A program made the position numbers and the translations under genes. Below the pieces are notes generated by a model. It saw only the letters and a program-made list of their open reading frames with translations, did not search any database and was not told the DNA's origin. Shown piece after piece: positions 17,649 to 26,393 of a stretch of DNA of 64,000 nt. Source of the stretch: Streptomyces sp. RKAG293 (GTDB lineage: Bacteria > Actinomycetota > Actinomycetes > Streptomycetales > Streptomycetaceae); the NCBI RefSeq assembly GCF_023701745.1, contig NZ_JAJOZB010000001.1, positions 8,417,001-8,481,000 of the forward strand, written 5' to 3'. Numbering within the stretch: position 1 is the stretch's first letter; each line of letters opens with the position of its first letter.

Positions 17649-18716
17649 TCACGCGTCGTCCCAGCGGAACAGCCGCACCGCCAGCAGCGTGAGCACCGCG
17701 GTGAACAGCAGCAGCCCGCCGATCGTCGGCAGTGCGTCGCCCCAGCCGCCGCCCCTGGTCAGCACGTTCTGCATGGCGGTGGACAGATGGTGCAGCGGCA
17801 GCACGGTCGAGACCGTCTTGAGCCAGCCGGGAGCGCTGTCCAGCGGGAAGAAGGATCCGGACAGGAAGGCCATCGGCAGCACGATCAACTGCGCGGCCGC
17901 CGTGGCCGTCTGCTCGGTCTTCGCCCAGGATCCGACGAGCAGGCCGATCGACATGAACGCCAACGACCCGGACAGCACCAGCGGCAGCGCGATCCACCAC
18001 TGTCCGGTGAGCTTCAGTCCGTAGTACGGCAGCGTCGCCACCCCGAGGAACACGGCGGTCTGCACGAGCGCCACCAGGAGCGTCACCGCGACCGGGGCGG
18101 CCACCACGGCGGGCAGCCGCACCGGGGCCAGCCGCAGCCGGCGCAGGATGAACTTCTTGCGCCACACCACCAGGGTGAGCGCGGCCGTGAAGGTGCCGGA
18201 GGTGGCGATGGCCCAGCCCAGCAGGCCCGGTGTGAGGTACTGGATCGGCTTGGTCGACAGATCCTCGACCTGGGACGCCTGGAGGACGTACGTGGGCGGA
18301 GCGTGGCTCGCCTCCTGGTTGGCCTGCTGGACGATGCCGTTGACGACGCCCTGCACGGTCGCGGCGCGGGTGGCGTCGGCGACGGAGTAGCGGAGCACCA
18401 GCCGGCCGTCGGGCCCCTGCGCGACCAGACCGTCGTCGTCGCCGTTCCTGACCTTTTCGAGGGCGCCGGCCTGGTCGTCGTCCCGGACCAGGGTCACCTC
18501 CTCGTTCAGCTGGGCCCGTTGGTCCGGCGTCATGGAGTCGAAGAGGGCGACCGGGCCGCTCTGCAGCAGCGTGATGTGGGGTGCGGAGGCACCCTTGAAC
18601 AGCGAGCCGAACAGCAGCAGGAACAGCAGCGGGAACAGGACCGTGAAGAAGACCGCGGCGCGGTCGCGGCTCCAGCCCAGCAGTTGGGCCCTGGCGAGGG
18701 AGCGAAAGGCGGTCAT
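17649..18716 (-). CDS. ABC-2 type transporter permease
   Basis: 355 aa. One N-terminal membrane helix (about 18-38, DRAAVFFTVLFPLLFLLLFG), a soluble extracytoplasmic loop of about 140 residues (TLVRDDDQAGALEKV...), then five to six helices (about 190-350), the layout of ABC-2 exporters related to YhgE/drug efflux permeases. Its start overlaps the end of the ATPase gene by 4 bases, so the pair is one operon and one complex. Substrate unknown: drug, lipid or peptide export are all possible. Confidence 0.9.
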   Translation of the reverse strand: MTAFRSLARAQLLGWSRDRAAVFFTVLFPLLFLLLFGSLFKGASAPHITLLQSGPVALFDSMTPDQRAQLNEEVTLVRDDDQAGALEKVRNGDDDGLVAQGPDGRLVLRYSVADATRAATVQGVVNGIVQQANQEASHAPPTYVLQASQVEDLSTKPIQYLTPGLLGWAIATSGTFTAALTLVVWRKKFILRRLRLAPVRLPAVVAAPVAVTLLVALVQTAVFLGVATLPYYGLKLTGQWWIALPLVLSGSLAFMSIGLLVGSWAKTEQTATAAAQLIVLPMAFLSGSFFPLDSAPGWLKTVSTVLPLHHLSTAMQNVLTRGGGWGDALPTIGGLLLFTAVLTLLAVRLFRWDDA

Positions 18717-19627
18717 GCGCGGTACTCCCGTCCGGTGAGCTGCAGGAACACATCCTCCAAAGTGGCCCCGCGCACCTCCAGGCCGCGCAGCGCGTCCTGC
18801 TCCGCGAGCAGGGCGAGCACCGGAGCCGGGGTGCGGGTGGCGATCGTCAGGGTCACGCCGTCGTCGGCGACATCGGCCCGCGTTCCGGACCCGGCCAGCA
18901 GCTCACGTGCCCGGTCGGCCGTGAGCCGGCCGGACTCCACGGTCAGCCGGGTCGGTGCGTCCAGCTCCCTGACCAGGGTGGCCGGCGGATCGGTCTTCAG
19001 GATTCGCCCGTGGTCCATCACCGCGACCCGGTCGCAGAGGATCTCGGCCTCGTCCAGGTAGTGGGTGGTCAGCACGACGGTCCGGCCCCCGGCGTTGATC
19101 TCCCGCAGCAGATCCCACAGATTGCGGCGGGCCTGCGGGTCGAGACCCGTGGTCGGCTCGTCGAGGAACAGCAGCTCCGGGTCGTGGACCAGGGCGCAGG
19201 CGATGGCCAGCCGCTGGGCCTGGCCGCCGGACAGCTTCTCGGCCGCGGTGCCCGCCGAGTCGGCGAGCCCGACCCGGGCCAGCATCGCGTCCGCCCGCGC
19301 CGCCCCGACCCCGTACAGGGAGCCGAAGGTGACGATCTGCTCGCGCGCGGTCAGCCGCTCGAAGAACGCGGACGCCTGCAGCTGCACCCCGATGCGCGGC
19401 AGCAGCGCGGAGTTGCGCGGCCACGGGCTCAGTCCCAGTACCCGCGCGCTGCCCTCGTCCGGTTTGCGCAGCCCCTCCAGGATTTCGAGGGTCGTGGTCT
19501 TCCCGGCCCCGTTGGGCCCGAGCACCCCGAAGAACTCCCCGGACCTCACCTCCAGGTCGACGCCGTCGACGGCCTGCACGTCCCCGTACCGCTTGCGCAG
19601 GCCTTCGGCCGCGATCGCTGCTGTCAT
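18713..19627 (-). CDS. ABC transporter ATP-binding protein (DrrA-like)
   Basis: 304 aa from the ATG at 19627, which has AAGG seven bases upstream; an in-frame GTG two codons earlier is less likely. Walker A GPNGAGKTT, Q-loop, signature LSGGQAQR, Walker B LLFLDEPTTGLD and the H-loop TTHYLDEAE are all present. A C-terminal extension (from about 225) with a PATLVRELDAP segment is typical of DrrA/antibiotic-export ATPases. It energises the permease encoded just downstream. Confidence 0.93.
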   Translation of the reverse strand: MTAAIAAEGLRKRYGDVQAVDGVDLEVRSGEFFGVLGPNGAGKTTTLEILEGLRKPDEGSARVLGLSPWPRNSALLPRIGVQLQASAFFERLTAREQIVTFGSLYGVGAARADAMLARVGLADSAGTAAEKLSGGQAQRLAIACALVHDPELLFLDEPTTGLDPQARRNLWDLLREINAGGRTVVLTTHYLDEAEILCDRVAVMDHGRILKTDPPATLVRELDAPTRLTVESGRLTADRARELLAGSGTRADVADDGVTLTIATRTPAPVLALLAEQDALRGLEVRGATLEDVFLQLTGREYRA

Positions 19628-19850
19628 GGGCACACCTTAGGGGCGGCATTCGGCCCCACTGGGCTCGATCACCTGTTCCCGTCCCACCGGTTCCGGAGCG
19701 GAAGGGAAGCGTCCGGGGCAATCGGGGGGAGTGCGGGGGTGGTGGATCGCGCCGGGGCGGGCAGGCGCAGGACAGGCGTGAATCGGCCGGGAGGCGCTGG
19801 GTGGTGGGGTCGCCGGTCCCAGGAAGGAAGGCTGACGAGGGTGATTCTCG

Positions 19851-20237
19851 ATGATGGTTGAGCGGTTTCTGAAGGTTTCCTGCGGGAAGGGCGGCGTCGC
19901 GGAGGCGCGGGCCTGGGCCTGTGCACAGCTGGAAGGGTTCGGCTGGCCCGCGCACTGGCGGCCGGACTACAACGTGGTGGCGCTGTTGGTGTCGGAGCTG
20001 GTGACGAACGCGGTGCGGCACGCCTCCGGCGCCGTGGGCCTGCGGCTGATGTGGGACGAGCGGCGGCTGCGGATCGCCGTGGACGACTCCTCCACGGTCC
20101 TGCCCGTGGTGCGGCCGGCGCGGCCGGACCTGCCCGGTGGGCACGGTCTGAACCTGGTGCAGCGGCTCTCCGGCGGCTGGGGTGTGGTCCCCCGGGCCGG
20201 AGGCAAGCGGGTGTGGGTGGATCTGGTACCCGGCTAG
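19851..20237 (+). CDS. RsbW/SpoIIAB-like ATP-binding protein (HATPase_c_2)
   Basis: 128 aa. Start at 19851 (ATG-ATG) with GAGG ten bases upstream. A small GHKL ATPase with N-box LLVSELVTNAVRHA and G-box GGHGLNLVQRL. Streptomyces carries dozens of such orphan proteins; the family includes anti-sigma-factor kinases that phosphorylate STAS-domain antagonists. No sigma factor or STAS partner is adjacent, so its target is unknown. The 217-bp interval upstream (19634-19850) shows no gene. Confidence 0.88.
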   Translation: MMVERFLKVSCGKGGVAEARAWACAQLEGFGWPAHWRPDYNVVALLVSELVTNAVRHASGAVGLRLMWDERRLRIAVDDSSTVLPVVRPARPDLPGGHGLNLVQRLSGGWGVVPRAGGKRVWVDLVPG

Positions 20238-20340
20238 GCCGTGTCTGCCGGAGATCCTCCACCGGATCCCTGATGGCCGCGATGTGCTTCCGTACACTGG
20301 GTCCAGCTGTGGGCCCGGGCTCCCTCCGGGCCCATCAGTA

Positions 20341-20397
20341 TGTCCGCCCGCTGCTGTCCGCCCGCCGCTGTCCGCCCGCCGCTGTCCGCTCCGCCGG
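20341..20397. repeat. 14-bp tandem repeat upstream of a small gene
   Basis: Three copies of TGTCCGCCCGCYGC (20341-20354, 20355-20368, 20369-20382) plus a degenerate fourth copy (20383-20397). It occupies the middle of the 271-bp gap before the small gene at 20509. No dyad symmetry or start codon pattern explains it; replication slippage is the simplest origin. Confidence 0.75.
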
Positions 20398-20508
20398 TGT
20401 CCGCCGCCCGGGTGGTCCGCGTCCCTCGATTGGCCTGCCGGTGTGGCGCGACCGGGGCACCCGGGTCAGGATCGGCTCGGTAGCCCCTGCTGTGAGGAGC
20501 GGATGGTC

Positions 20509-20763
20509 ATGTCGGAGCGCAGCCGTCGCCAAGGAGCCGTAGAGGCCCCCTTCAGCCTGCCCATGGGCCACCCGCTCGGCGAGGTCGGCGACGAATGGCT
20601 GCCCGGCGCCCCCACCCGGCCCCGCGAGGACGGCGACCGGACGGCGGCGGCCACGCCCAGCGGGAAGCACACCCCGTCCCGCAATCTCGCGTACGGCGAC
20701 TACTGGGTCGAGAAGGACGGTGCCGACGGCGGCAGCGGCCGCAACGGCGAGCGGAACGCCTGA
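20509..20763 (+). CDS. Small hydrophilic protein of unknown function
   Basis: 84 aa. The ATG at 20509 is chosen because GAGGAG (20494-20499) lies nine bases before it; the ATG six bases earlier would be only three bases from the site. The sequence begins MSERSRRQGAVEAPF, contains PMGHPLGEVGDEWLPG and ends in a Gly/Asn-rich tail. No membrane helix, no cysteine, no recognisable domain. Coding support is the ribosome binding site and codon usage only. The stop codon lies inside an 18-bp tandem duplication. Confidence 0.6.
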   Translation: MSERSRRQGAVEAPFSLPMGHPLGEVGDEWLPGAPTRPREDGDRTAAATPSGKHTPSRNLAYGDYWVEKDGADGGSGRNGERNA

Positions 20764-20783
20764 CCGCTGCGGAACGCCTGACC
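20751..20783. repeat. 15-bp direct repeat spanning the stop codon
   Basis: GCGGAACGCCTGACC occurs at 20751-20765 and again at 20769-20783 (18-bp period). The first copy contains the TGA stop of the small gene, so the second copy is untranslated. Looks like a recent slippage event. Confidence 0.7.
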
Positions 20784-20824
20784 ACCGCGGAGCGGACGCC
20801 GGTGAGCCCCGGGCCGCTCGCGGC

Positions 20825-22948
20825 TCAGGGCATCCGGACCAGGTGGACCGCCGTGCTCGCCCAGTCACCGTGCGGCAGGTCGGGCAGCAGGCCGTACCCG
20901 GTCAGCACCGCCGCGGAGTGCACGGAGCCACTGTCGGCGTCGCGGTAGCGGGCGGTGGGGTCGAGCCCGGCCAGTCGTAGCGGCAGCCGCGGACCGCCGT
21001 GCCGCGGGGTGCGCCGCCAGACCAGCAGCAGCGCCTCGCTCCGGTCCGCCGCGGTGTACTGCACGGCGGCCGGGCCGTCGTCGACGGGACCGCGCGGCCG
21101 GTGCAGAGTGCCGTGCTGCACCAGATGACGTACCCGCTTGTACCGCGCCAGCAGGGCCGCGCCTTCGGTCAGTTCGTCGTCCGACCAGCGGGTGAGGTCG
21201 CCTCCGATGCCCAGCACCCCGGCCATCGCGACATGGAAGCGGAAGCGCAGCGGCACCGTGCGGCCGGTGAGCTGGTTGGGTACGTCGGTCACCCAGGCGG
21301 CCATGGTCCGGGCCGGGTAGATCTGGCCGAAGCCGTGCTGGATGTGCATCCGGTCGGCGGCGTCGGTGTTGTCCGAGGTCCAGGCCTGGTCGGTGCGGGA
21401 CAGGATGCCCAGGTCCACCCGGCCGCCGCCACCGCTGCAGGTCTCGATCCGCAGGCCGGGGTGGTCGGCGCGCAGGCGGTCGATGACCTCGTAGAGGTGG
21501 TGGACATACGCCGTTCCGACGCGGTCGGCGCCGTCCGGCTCAGCCGGCCAGCCGGCTTCGCTGAACGCGCGGTTCATGTCCCATTTGAGGAAGTCGATGC
21601 CGTGCTCGCCGACCAGCCGGGTCAGCCAGTCGTACGCCCAGTCCGCGACGTCCCGGCGGGCGAAGTTCAGCACCAGCTGGTTGCGCAGTTCGGTCCGGGC
21701 GCGGTGCGGGAAGTGCAGCACCCAGTCCGGGTGCGCCCGGTAGAGGTCGCTGTCCGGGTTGACCATCTCGGGCTCCACCCACAGGCCGAAGCGCATGCCG
21801 AGCTGGTGCACCTCACGGACCAGCGGGGTGAGGCCCTGGGGGAAACGGTCGGGGGACGGGGTCCAGTCGCCGAGTCCGGCGTGTTCGCTGCGGCGCGCGC
21901 CGAACCAGCCGTCGTCCATGACGTACAGCTCCACACCCAGCGCCGCCGCGCGGGCGGCCAGCTTGAGCTGGCCGGGCTCGTCGACGTCGAAGGCGGTGGC
22001 TTCCCACGAGTTGTAGAGCACCGGGCGGATCTCGTCGGGGTGCGGCAGCACGTGCGCCAGGGTGTACGCGTGCCAGGCCCGGCTGGTCGCGCCGAAGCCG
22101 CCGTCCGCGTAAAGCCCGGCGAAGCGGGGCGTGGTGAACTCCTCGCCGGGGCCGAGCGGCAGGACCGTACCGTCGTGCCCGGCGCCGCCGGTGAACCCCG
22201 CCCGGCCATCGGGGGACCGCTGCACGGTGATGCGCCAGCCGCCGCTCCAGGCGAGGGCGGCACTCCACACCTGCCCGTGGTCCTCGGTCGCGTCACCCGC
22301 GTCGAGCATCACCCAGGGGTTGCTGTGATGGCTGGTGATGCCCCGGCGGCTGGTGAGCGTCGTCTCCCCGAACGGCACGCGGTCGCGGTGCAGTTGGGTC
22401 TCGGCCGACCACTGGCCGGTGACATGGCTGAGCCGGTGGTCCTCCCGGGCCGGAACGGTCCACGCGGCGGAGTCGGCACGGGGCAGCGCGACGGTGTCGT
22501 CGCCCGTGTTGCGCAGCACCGTCCAGCGTTCGATCACATCGCTGTCGTCGTGGACGCGGTAGTGGAGAGCGATCTCCAGGGGGTAGTGGCGGTCGCGGAA
22601 CTCCAGGACCAGTTCGGCGGCGCCGGACGCCGGCTCGTCCACGCGGTGGCCCGTCGCGAGCCACTCGAAGGCGCGGGTCCCGTCGGCGAAGCGGACCTGC
22701 AGCGAGGGGACCCCGAACCGCGCTCCGCCGTCGACGGGCAGTTCCTCGCCGACGGGTGGCGGCCCCTCGAAGCTGCTGGCCGGCGGGGGTGGGGGAGTGG
22801 CGAGCTCCTCGGCCTCCGCAAGGGTCAGCCGCGGTCCCCACGCGAGGTGGCAGGGCGCTCCCGTTCCGCCGACGCGTAGCGCGTACGAGGTGCGCGGGGT
22901 GCGGAGCAGCCAGACCCCGGTGCCGGGGGCGAAGGAGATCACAGGCAT
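20825..22948 (-). CDS. GH36 alpha-galactosidase
   Basis: 707 aa, ATG with AAGGA close upstream. Layout: N-terminal beta-sandwich (about 20-290), TIM barrel (about 300-640) and short C-terminal sheet. Family markers include the MDDGWFGARR motif, LGMRFGLWVEPEMVNP, the nucleophile in FLKWDMNR (Asp457) and the acid/base in TSDNTDAADR (Asp526). There is no signal peptide, so it hydrolyses imported alpha-galactosides (melibiose or raffinose type) in the cytoplasm, releasing galactose. It is divergent from the ROK regulator, which very likely controls it. No sugar transporter gene is adjacent. Confidence 0.95.
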   Translation of the reverse strand: MPVISFAPGTGVWLLRTPRTSYALRVGGTGAPCHLAWGPRLTLAEAEELATPPPPPASSFEGPPPVGEELPVDGGARFGVPSLQVRFADGTRAFEWLATGHRVDEPASGAAELVLEFRDRHYPLEIALHYRVHDDSDVIERWTVLRNTGDDTVALPRADSAAWTVPAREDHRLSHVTGQWSAETQLHRDRVPFGETTLTSRRGITSHHSNPWVMLDAGDATEDHGQVWSAALAWSGGWRITVQRSPDGRAGFTGGAGHDGTVLPLGPGEEFTTPRFAGLYADGGFGATSRAWHAYTLAHVLPHPDEIRPVLYNSWEATAFDVDEPGQLKLAARAAALGVELYVMDDGWFGARRSEHAGLGDWTPSPDRFPQGLTPLVREVHQLGMRFGLWVEPEMVNPDSDLYRAHPDWVLHFPHRARTELRNQLVLNFARRDVADWAYDWLTRLVGEHGIDFLKWDMNRAFSEAGWPAEPDGADRVGTAYVHHLYEVIDRLRADHPGLRIETCSGGGGRVDLGILSRTDQAWTSDNTDAADRMHIQHGFGQIYPARTMAAWVTDVPNQLTGRTVPLRFRFHVAMAGVLGIGGDLTRWSDDELTEGAALLARYKRVRHLVQHGTLHRPRGPVDDGPAAVQYTAADRSEALLLVWRRTPRHGGPRLPLRLAGLDPTARYRDADSGSVHSAAVLTGYGLLPDLPHGDWASTAVHLVRMP

Positions 22949-23070
22949 TGATCCTTACGTTCAGATAGCGCCTTGAGAGCAGTCGGCAGCCAACCCCGCT
23001 TGCGATCACCTGTCAATACTCATGACGGAGGCTGTATTTGGAGGCCGTGATCCCACTGGAGCGACATCTT

Positions 23071-23126
23071 GAAAGGAGCTTACTTCTTTCATTGACAGCG
23101 GAAAAGAACCCCCTTACGTTTCGGCC
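23071..23126 (+). promoter_or_regulatory. Promoter and operator candidate for the ROK gene (leaderless)
   Basis: TTGACA (23092-23097)-17 bp-TACGTT (23115-23120), then six bases to the ATG at 23127, which would be the transcription start; no ribosome binding site is present. Immediately upstream sits an imperfect 20-bp dyad GAAAGGAG-CTTA-CTTCTTTC (23071-23090), placed where a ROK repressor could block both this promoter and the divergent GH36 promoter. Confidence 0.65.
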
Positions 23127-24299
23127 ATGCACTCGTCGCCTCGTACCGACGTGGTTCCGGCAGCGACGCCGGCCGCCTCCCTGGTCTTCACCACCGTGCT
23201 GTCCCACGGCCCGCTCACCCGGATCGAGATCGGCCGGCGGACCGCACTGTCGCCGGCGGCGGTCACCAAGGCGGTACGGCCGCTGATGGCGGCCGGCTAT
23301 CTCGTCGAAGGCGTGGACGAGGAGGCGCGGGCCTCGCTGGGACGGCCCGCCAATCCCGTCCGCGTCGACGGCGGCCGGGCGCTGTTCATCGGCGTCAAGG
23401 TGACCGGGGACGAGATCATCGCGGTGCTCACCGATCTGTGCTGCCGCATCCGGGTGGCCCGTCACGTCCGGCTCACCGCCCGCGACCCGGGCGCCGTGCT
23501 CGCCTCCATCGGCGGACTCGTGCAGGAGCTCCTCACGGAGGCCGAAGGGTTCGGTGTGCAGGTCAGCGGGCTGGGGCTGGCGGTCTCCGGTGACGTGGAC
23601 CGGGTGGCCGGAGTGGTGCGCTACTCACCGTTCCTCGACTGGCGCGACGTGCCGCTCGCGGAACTGGCCGGCACGGTGACCGGCCTGCCGGTCACCGTCG
23701 ACAACGACGTACGCGCGCTCACCGTCGCCGAGCAGTGGTTCGGGGCCGGGGCCGGAGTGTCCGACTTCGCGCTGGTGACCGTCGGTGCGGGCATCGGCTG
23801 CGGACTCGTGGTGCACGGACGCGTGGTCTCCGGCGCGCACGGCGTCGCCGGTGAGATCGGCCATCTGTCCATCGATCCGCTCGGGCCGCTGTGCCACTGC
23901 GGAAACACCGGGTGTGTGGAGGCGATCGCCGGTGACGCCGCCATCATCCGCCGGGTCCGTGAGGTGACCGGACTGCCGGTCACCGACTCCGCACAGGCCC
24001 TGGAGCTCGCGCACCAGGGCGACCCCGGCGCGCGAGAGGTGTACGCCCGGGCCGGAGAGGCGATCGGCCGGGCCATCGGGGCCGTCGTCAACGTCCTCGG
24101 ACCGGAACGAGTGATCATCTCCGGCGAGGGACTGGCGGCGTACGACCTGTTCGCCGAGCAGATCCGTGACGCCTTCACCGCGTCCGCCTTCGGTACCGCC
24201 GCCCAGTGCGACGTCATGACACGTCCACTGCCCTTCGAGGAGTGGGCGCGCGGCGCCGCGGCCACCGCGATCCAGTCCTTCATCGGCATCGACACGTAA
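23127..24299 (+). CDS. ROK family transcriptional regulator
   Basis: 390 aa. N-terminal winged HTH (about 15-75: LTRIEIGRRTALSPAAVTK), then a ROK sugar-kinase-like domain with the ALVTVGAGIGCGLV phosphate loop, a GEIGHL segment and the zinc motif CHCGNTGCVE. The N-terminal HTH marks it as an NagC/XylR-type repressor rather than a kinase. Placed between GH36 (divergent) and GH27/GH95/SGNH (downstream, same strand), it is the obvious sugar-responsive regulator of the locus. The inducer is probably galactose, fucose or a related mono- or disaccharide. Leaderless transcript likely. Confidence 0.92.
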   Translation: MHSSPRTDVVPAATPAASLVFTTVLSHGPLTRIEIGRRTALSPAAVTKAVRPLMAAGYLVEGVDEEARASLGRPANPVRVDGGRALFIGVKVTGDEIIAVLTDLCCRIRVARHVRLTARDPGAVLASIGGLVQELLTEAEGFGVQVSGLGLAVSGDVDRVAGVVRYSPFLDWRDVPLAELAGTVTGLPVTVDNDVRALTVAEQWFGAGAGVSDFALVTVGAGIGCGLVVHGRVVSGAHGVAGEIGHLSIDPLGPLCHCGNTGCVEAIAGDAAIIRRVREVTGLPVTDSAQALELAHQGDPGAREVYARAGEAIGRAIGAVVNVLGPERVIISGEGLAAYDLFAEQIRDAFTASAFGTAAQCDVMTRPLPFEEWARGAAATAIQSFIGIDT

Positions 24300-24328
24300 C
24301 GCACGTCCCCCGACCCCCACGGCATGCC

Positions 24329-24362
24329 CCCACGCATGACCCCCCACCCACGCATGACCCCC
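24329..24362. repeat. 16-bp direct repeat in ROK-GH27 intergenic region
   Basis: CCCACGCATGACCCCC occurs at 24329-24344 and 24347-24362 in the C-rich, 137-bp gap between the ROK and GH27 genes. It may be simple slippage in a pyrimidine-rich leader; no palindrome. Confidence 0.6.
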
Positions 24363-24436
24363 ACGCACCTCAGACCACCGAGCCGCTCCGCAACGCCCTG
24401 CGCACGCCCATGCCCTCACAACAGGAGGTCCGACCC

Positions 24437-26305
24437 ATGCGGTCATCCTCGTACCCCTCCACGCCCCCCATACCCGTCACCACGCGGCCGGCCCGCCGTG
24501 CCACCCGGGCCCTGCTCGTCCTGGCCCTCGCCGGCGGCCTGACGGCGACCGTCCCCGCCGCGATGGCCTCCTCTCCCGCGGCCGCCGGAACCTCCGCCGC
24601 TCCCACCACCGCCAAGGCCGCGCCCGCCGCGCCCGCCCAGAAGCCGTTCATGGGCTGGTCCAGCTGGAGCATGCAGTCCTCGAAGTACCCGGGGCTCAAC
24701 CCCGACGGGGACTACAGCTACCTGACCGAGAAGAACGTCCTCACGCAGGCGGGCGCGCTGGCGTCGAAGCTCAAGAAGTACGGGTACGAGTACGTCAACA
24801 TCGACGCCGGCTGGTGGCGTGACACGACGTGGAAGCCGGAGTTCGACGCGTACGGCCGCCAGGCACCCGACCCCGTCCGGTTCCCGCGCGGCATGAAGCC
24901 GGTAGCCGACGACATCCACGCCAAGGGTCTCAAGGCCGGTATCTACCTGCCCGCGGGGCTGGAGAAGGAGGCGTACGGCGCGGGCAAGGTCCCGGTCTGG
25001 AACGCACCGGGCTGCACCACCGCCGACATCGTCTACGGCGACCTGCGCACCACCAACGGCTGGGACAGCGCCTACAAACTCGACTTCTCCCGGCCCTGCG
25101 CGCAGAAGTACATCGACTCGCAGGCGCAGACGTTCGCCGACTGGGGCTACGACTTCCTGAAGCTGGACGGCGTCGGACCCGGCTCCTTCAAGAGCGGTGA
25201 CAACTACGACAACGTCGCCGACACCGCCGCCTGGCAGAAGGCGATCGCCACGGCCGGGCGCCCCATCCACCTCGAACTGTCCTGGTCGCTGGACATCAAC
25301 CACGCCGCCGACTGGAAGAAGTACTCCAACGGCTGGCGGATCGACACCGACGTCGAGTGCTACTGCAACACCCTGGTGTCGTGGGAGAACTCGGTCGACG
25401 ACCGGTGGGACGACGTGGCCGGCTGGACCCGGCACGCCGGCCCCGGGGGCTGGAACGACCTCGACTCCCTCGACGTGGGCAACGGCGCGATGGACGGCCT
25501 GACCAAGGCCGAACGGCAGAGCTACGCGACCCTGTGGGCCATCGCCAAGTCCCCGCTCTACACCGGTGACGACCTCACCCGCCTCGACGACTACGGCGTC
25601 TCGCTGCTGACCAACCGCGAGGTCATCGCGCTCAACCAGGGCAGCACCCCGCCCGCCCGGCCCATCACCGCCTCCGGGGACCAGCAGGTCTGGAGCGCGA
25701 AGAACGCCGACGGCAGCTACACCGTCGCCCTGTTCAACCTCGGTAACGGGCCCGCCGCCGTGACCGCCGACTGGTCGTCCCTCGGCTTCTCCGGCCAGGG
25801 CGCGGTCCGTGACCTGTGGAACAAGGAGAACCTCGGCACCTACAAGGACAAGGTGACGCAGGCACTGCCGGCCCACGGCTCACGCCTGTTCACCGTCACC
25901 CCGCACGGCCCCGCGCAGCGGATGACCGGCTACGAGGCCGAGTCGGCGGCCAACACCCTCAGCGGCAACGCCGGGATCGGTGACTGCGCGGCCTGCTCGG
26001 GCGGCCACAAGGTCGGCAACCTCTACCAGGGCGGAAAGCTCCAGTTCAACAACATCGTGGTGCAGAAGGCCGGCCGTTACGTCATCAACGTCGCCTACAT
26101 CAGCGGTGACGCGCGCCCGGCCCAGGTCTCCGCGAACGGCAACGGGGCCACCGGGCTGAAGTTCCCCTCCACCGGTGACTGGGGGACCGTCGAGACCGTC
26201 GGCGTGCCCGTGACGCTCAAGGCGGGCGCCAACACCGTCACCTTCGACAGCGGCGACGGCTACGCCCCGGACATCGACCGGATCGACGTGCCGAAGCTGT
26301 CGTGA
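24437..26305 (+). CDS. Secreted GH27 alpha-galactosidase with C-terminal carbohydrate-binding module
   Basis: 622 aa; ATG with AGGAGG (24423-24428). Sec signal peptide: Arg-rich start, hydrophobic ALLVLALAGGLTATVPAAMA, cleavage near residue 36-45, then an Ala/Thr/Pro-rich linker. The GH27 barrel starts at FMGWSSW, with the nucleophile in DFLKLDG (Asp244) and acid/base Asp305 in the WRIDTDV segment. A beta-sandwich follows (about 400-490). The last 120 residues (YEAESAANTLSG... to the end) look like a CBM35/CBM6-type module. Extracellular; removes terminal alpha-galactose from polysaccharides such as galactomannan. First of three co-directional genes for secreted enzymes. Confidence 0.93.
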   Translation: MRSSSYPSTPPIPVTTRPARRATRALLVLALAGGLTATVPAAMASSPAAAGTSAAPTTAKAAPAAPAQKPFMGWSSWSMQSSKYPGLNPDGDYSYLTEKNVLTQAGALASKLKKYGYEYVNIDAGWWRDTTWKPEFDAYGRQAPDPVRFPRGMKPVADDIHAKGLKAGIYLPAGLEKEAYGAGKVPVWNAPGCTTADIVYGDLRTTNGWDSAYKLDFSRPCAQKYIDSQAQTFADWGYDFLKLDGVGPGSFKSGDNYDNVADTAAWQKAIATAGRPIHLELSWSLDINHAADWKKYSNGWRIDTDVECYCNTLVSWENSVDDRWDDVAGWTRHAGPGGWNDLDSLDVGNGAMDGLTKAERQSYATLWAIAKSPLYTGDDLTRLDDYGVSLLTNREVIALNQGSTPPARPITASGDQQVWSAKNADGSYTVALFNLGNGPAAVTADWSSLGFSGQGAVRDLWNKENLGTYKDKVTQALPAHGSRLFTVTPHGPAQRMTGYEAESAANTLSGNAGIGDCAACSGGHKVGNLYQGGKLQFNNIVVQKAGRYVINVAYISGDARPAQVSANGNGATGLKFPSTGDWGTVETVGVPVTLKAGANTVTFDSGDGYAPDIDRIDVPKLS

Positions 26306-26393
26306 CGACCGGGTGCGGGGTCCGACCTCCTCCGGACCCCGCACCCCCGTCCGCACCCCCCACACAACGTCCCGCCACAAAACGGAGTGCACC

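Noticed and set aside
20999..22879. 626-codon plus-strand frame antisense to GH36
   Set aside because: Composition is GC-driven; the minus strand has full GH36 catalytic motifs.
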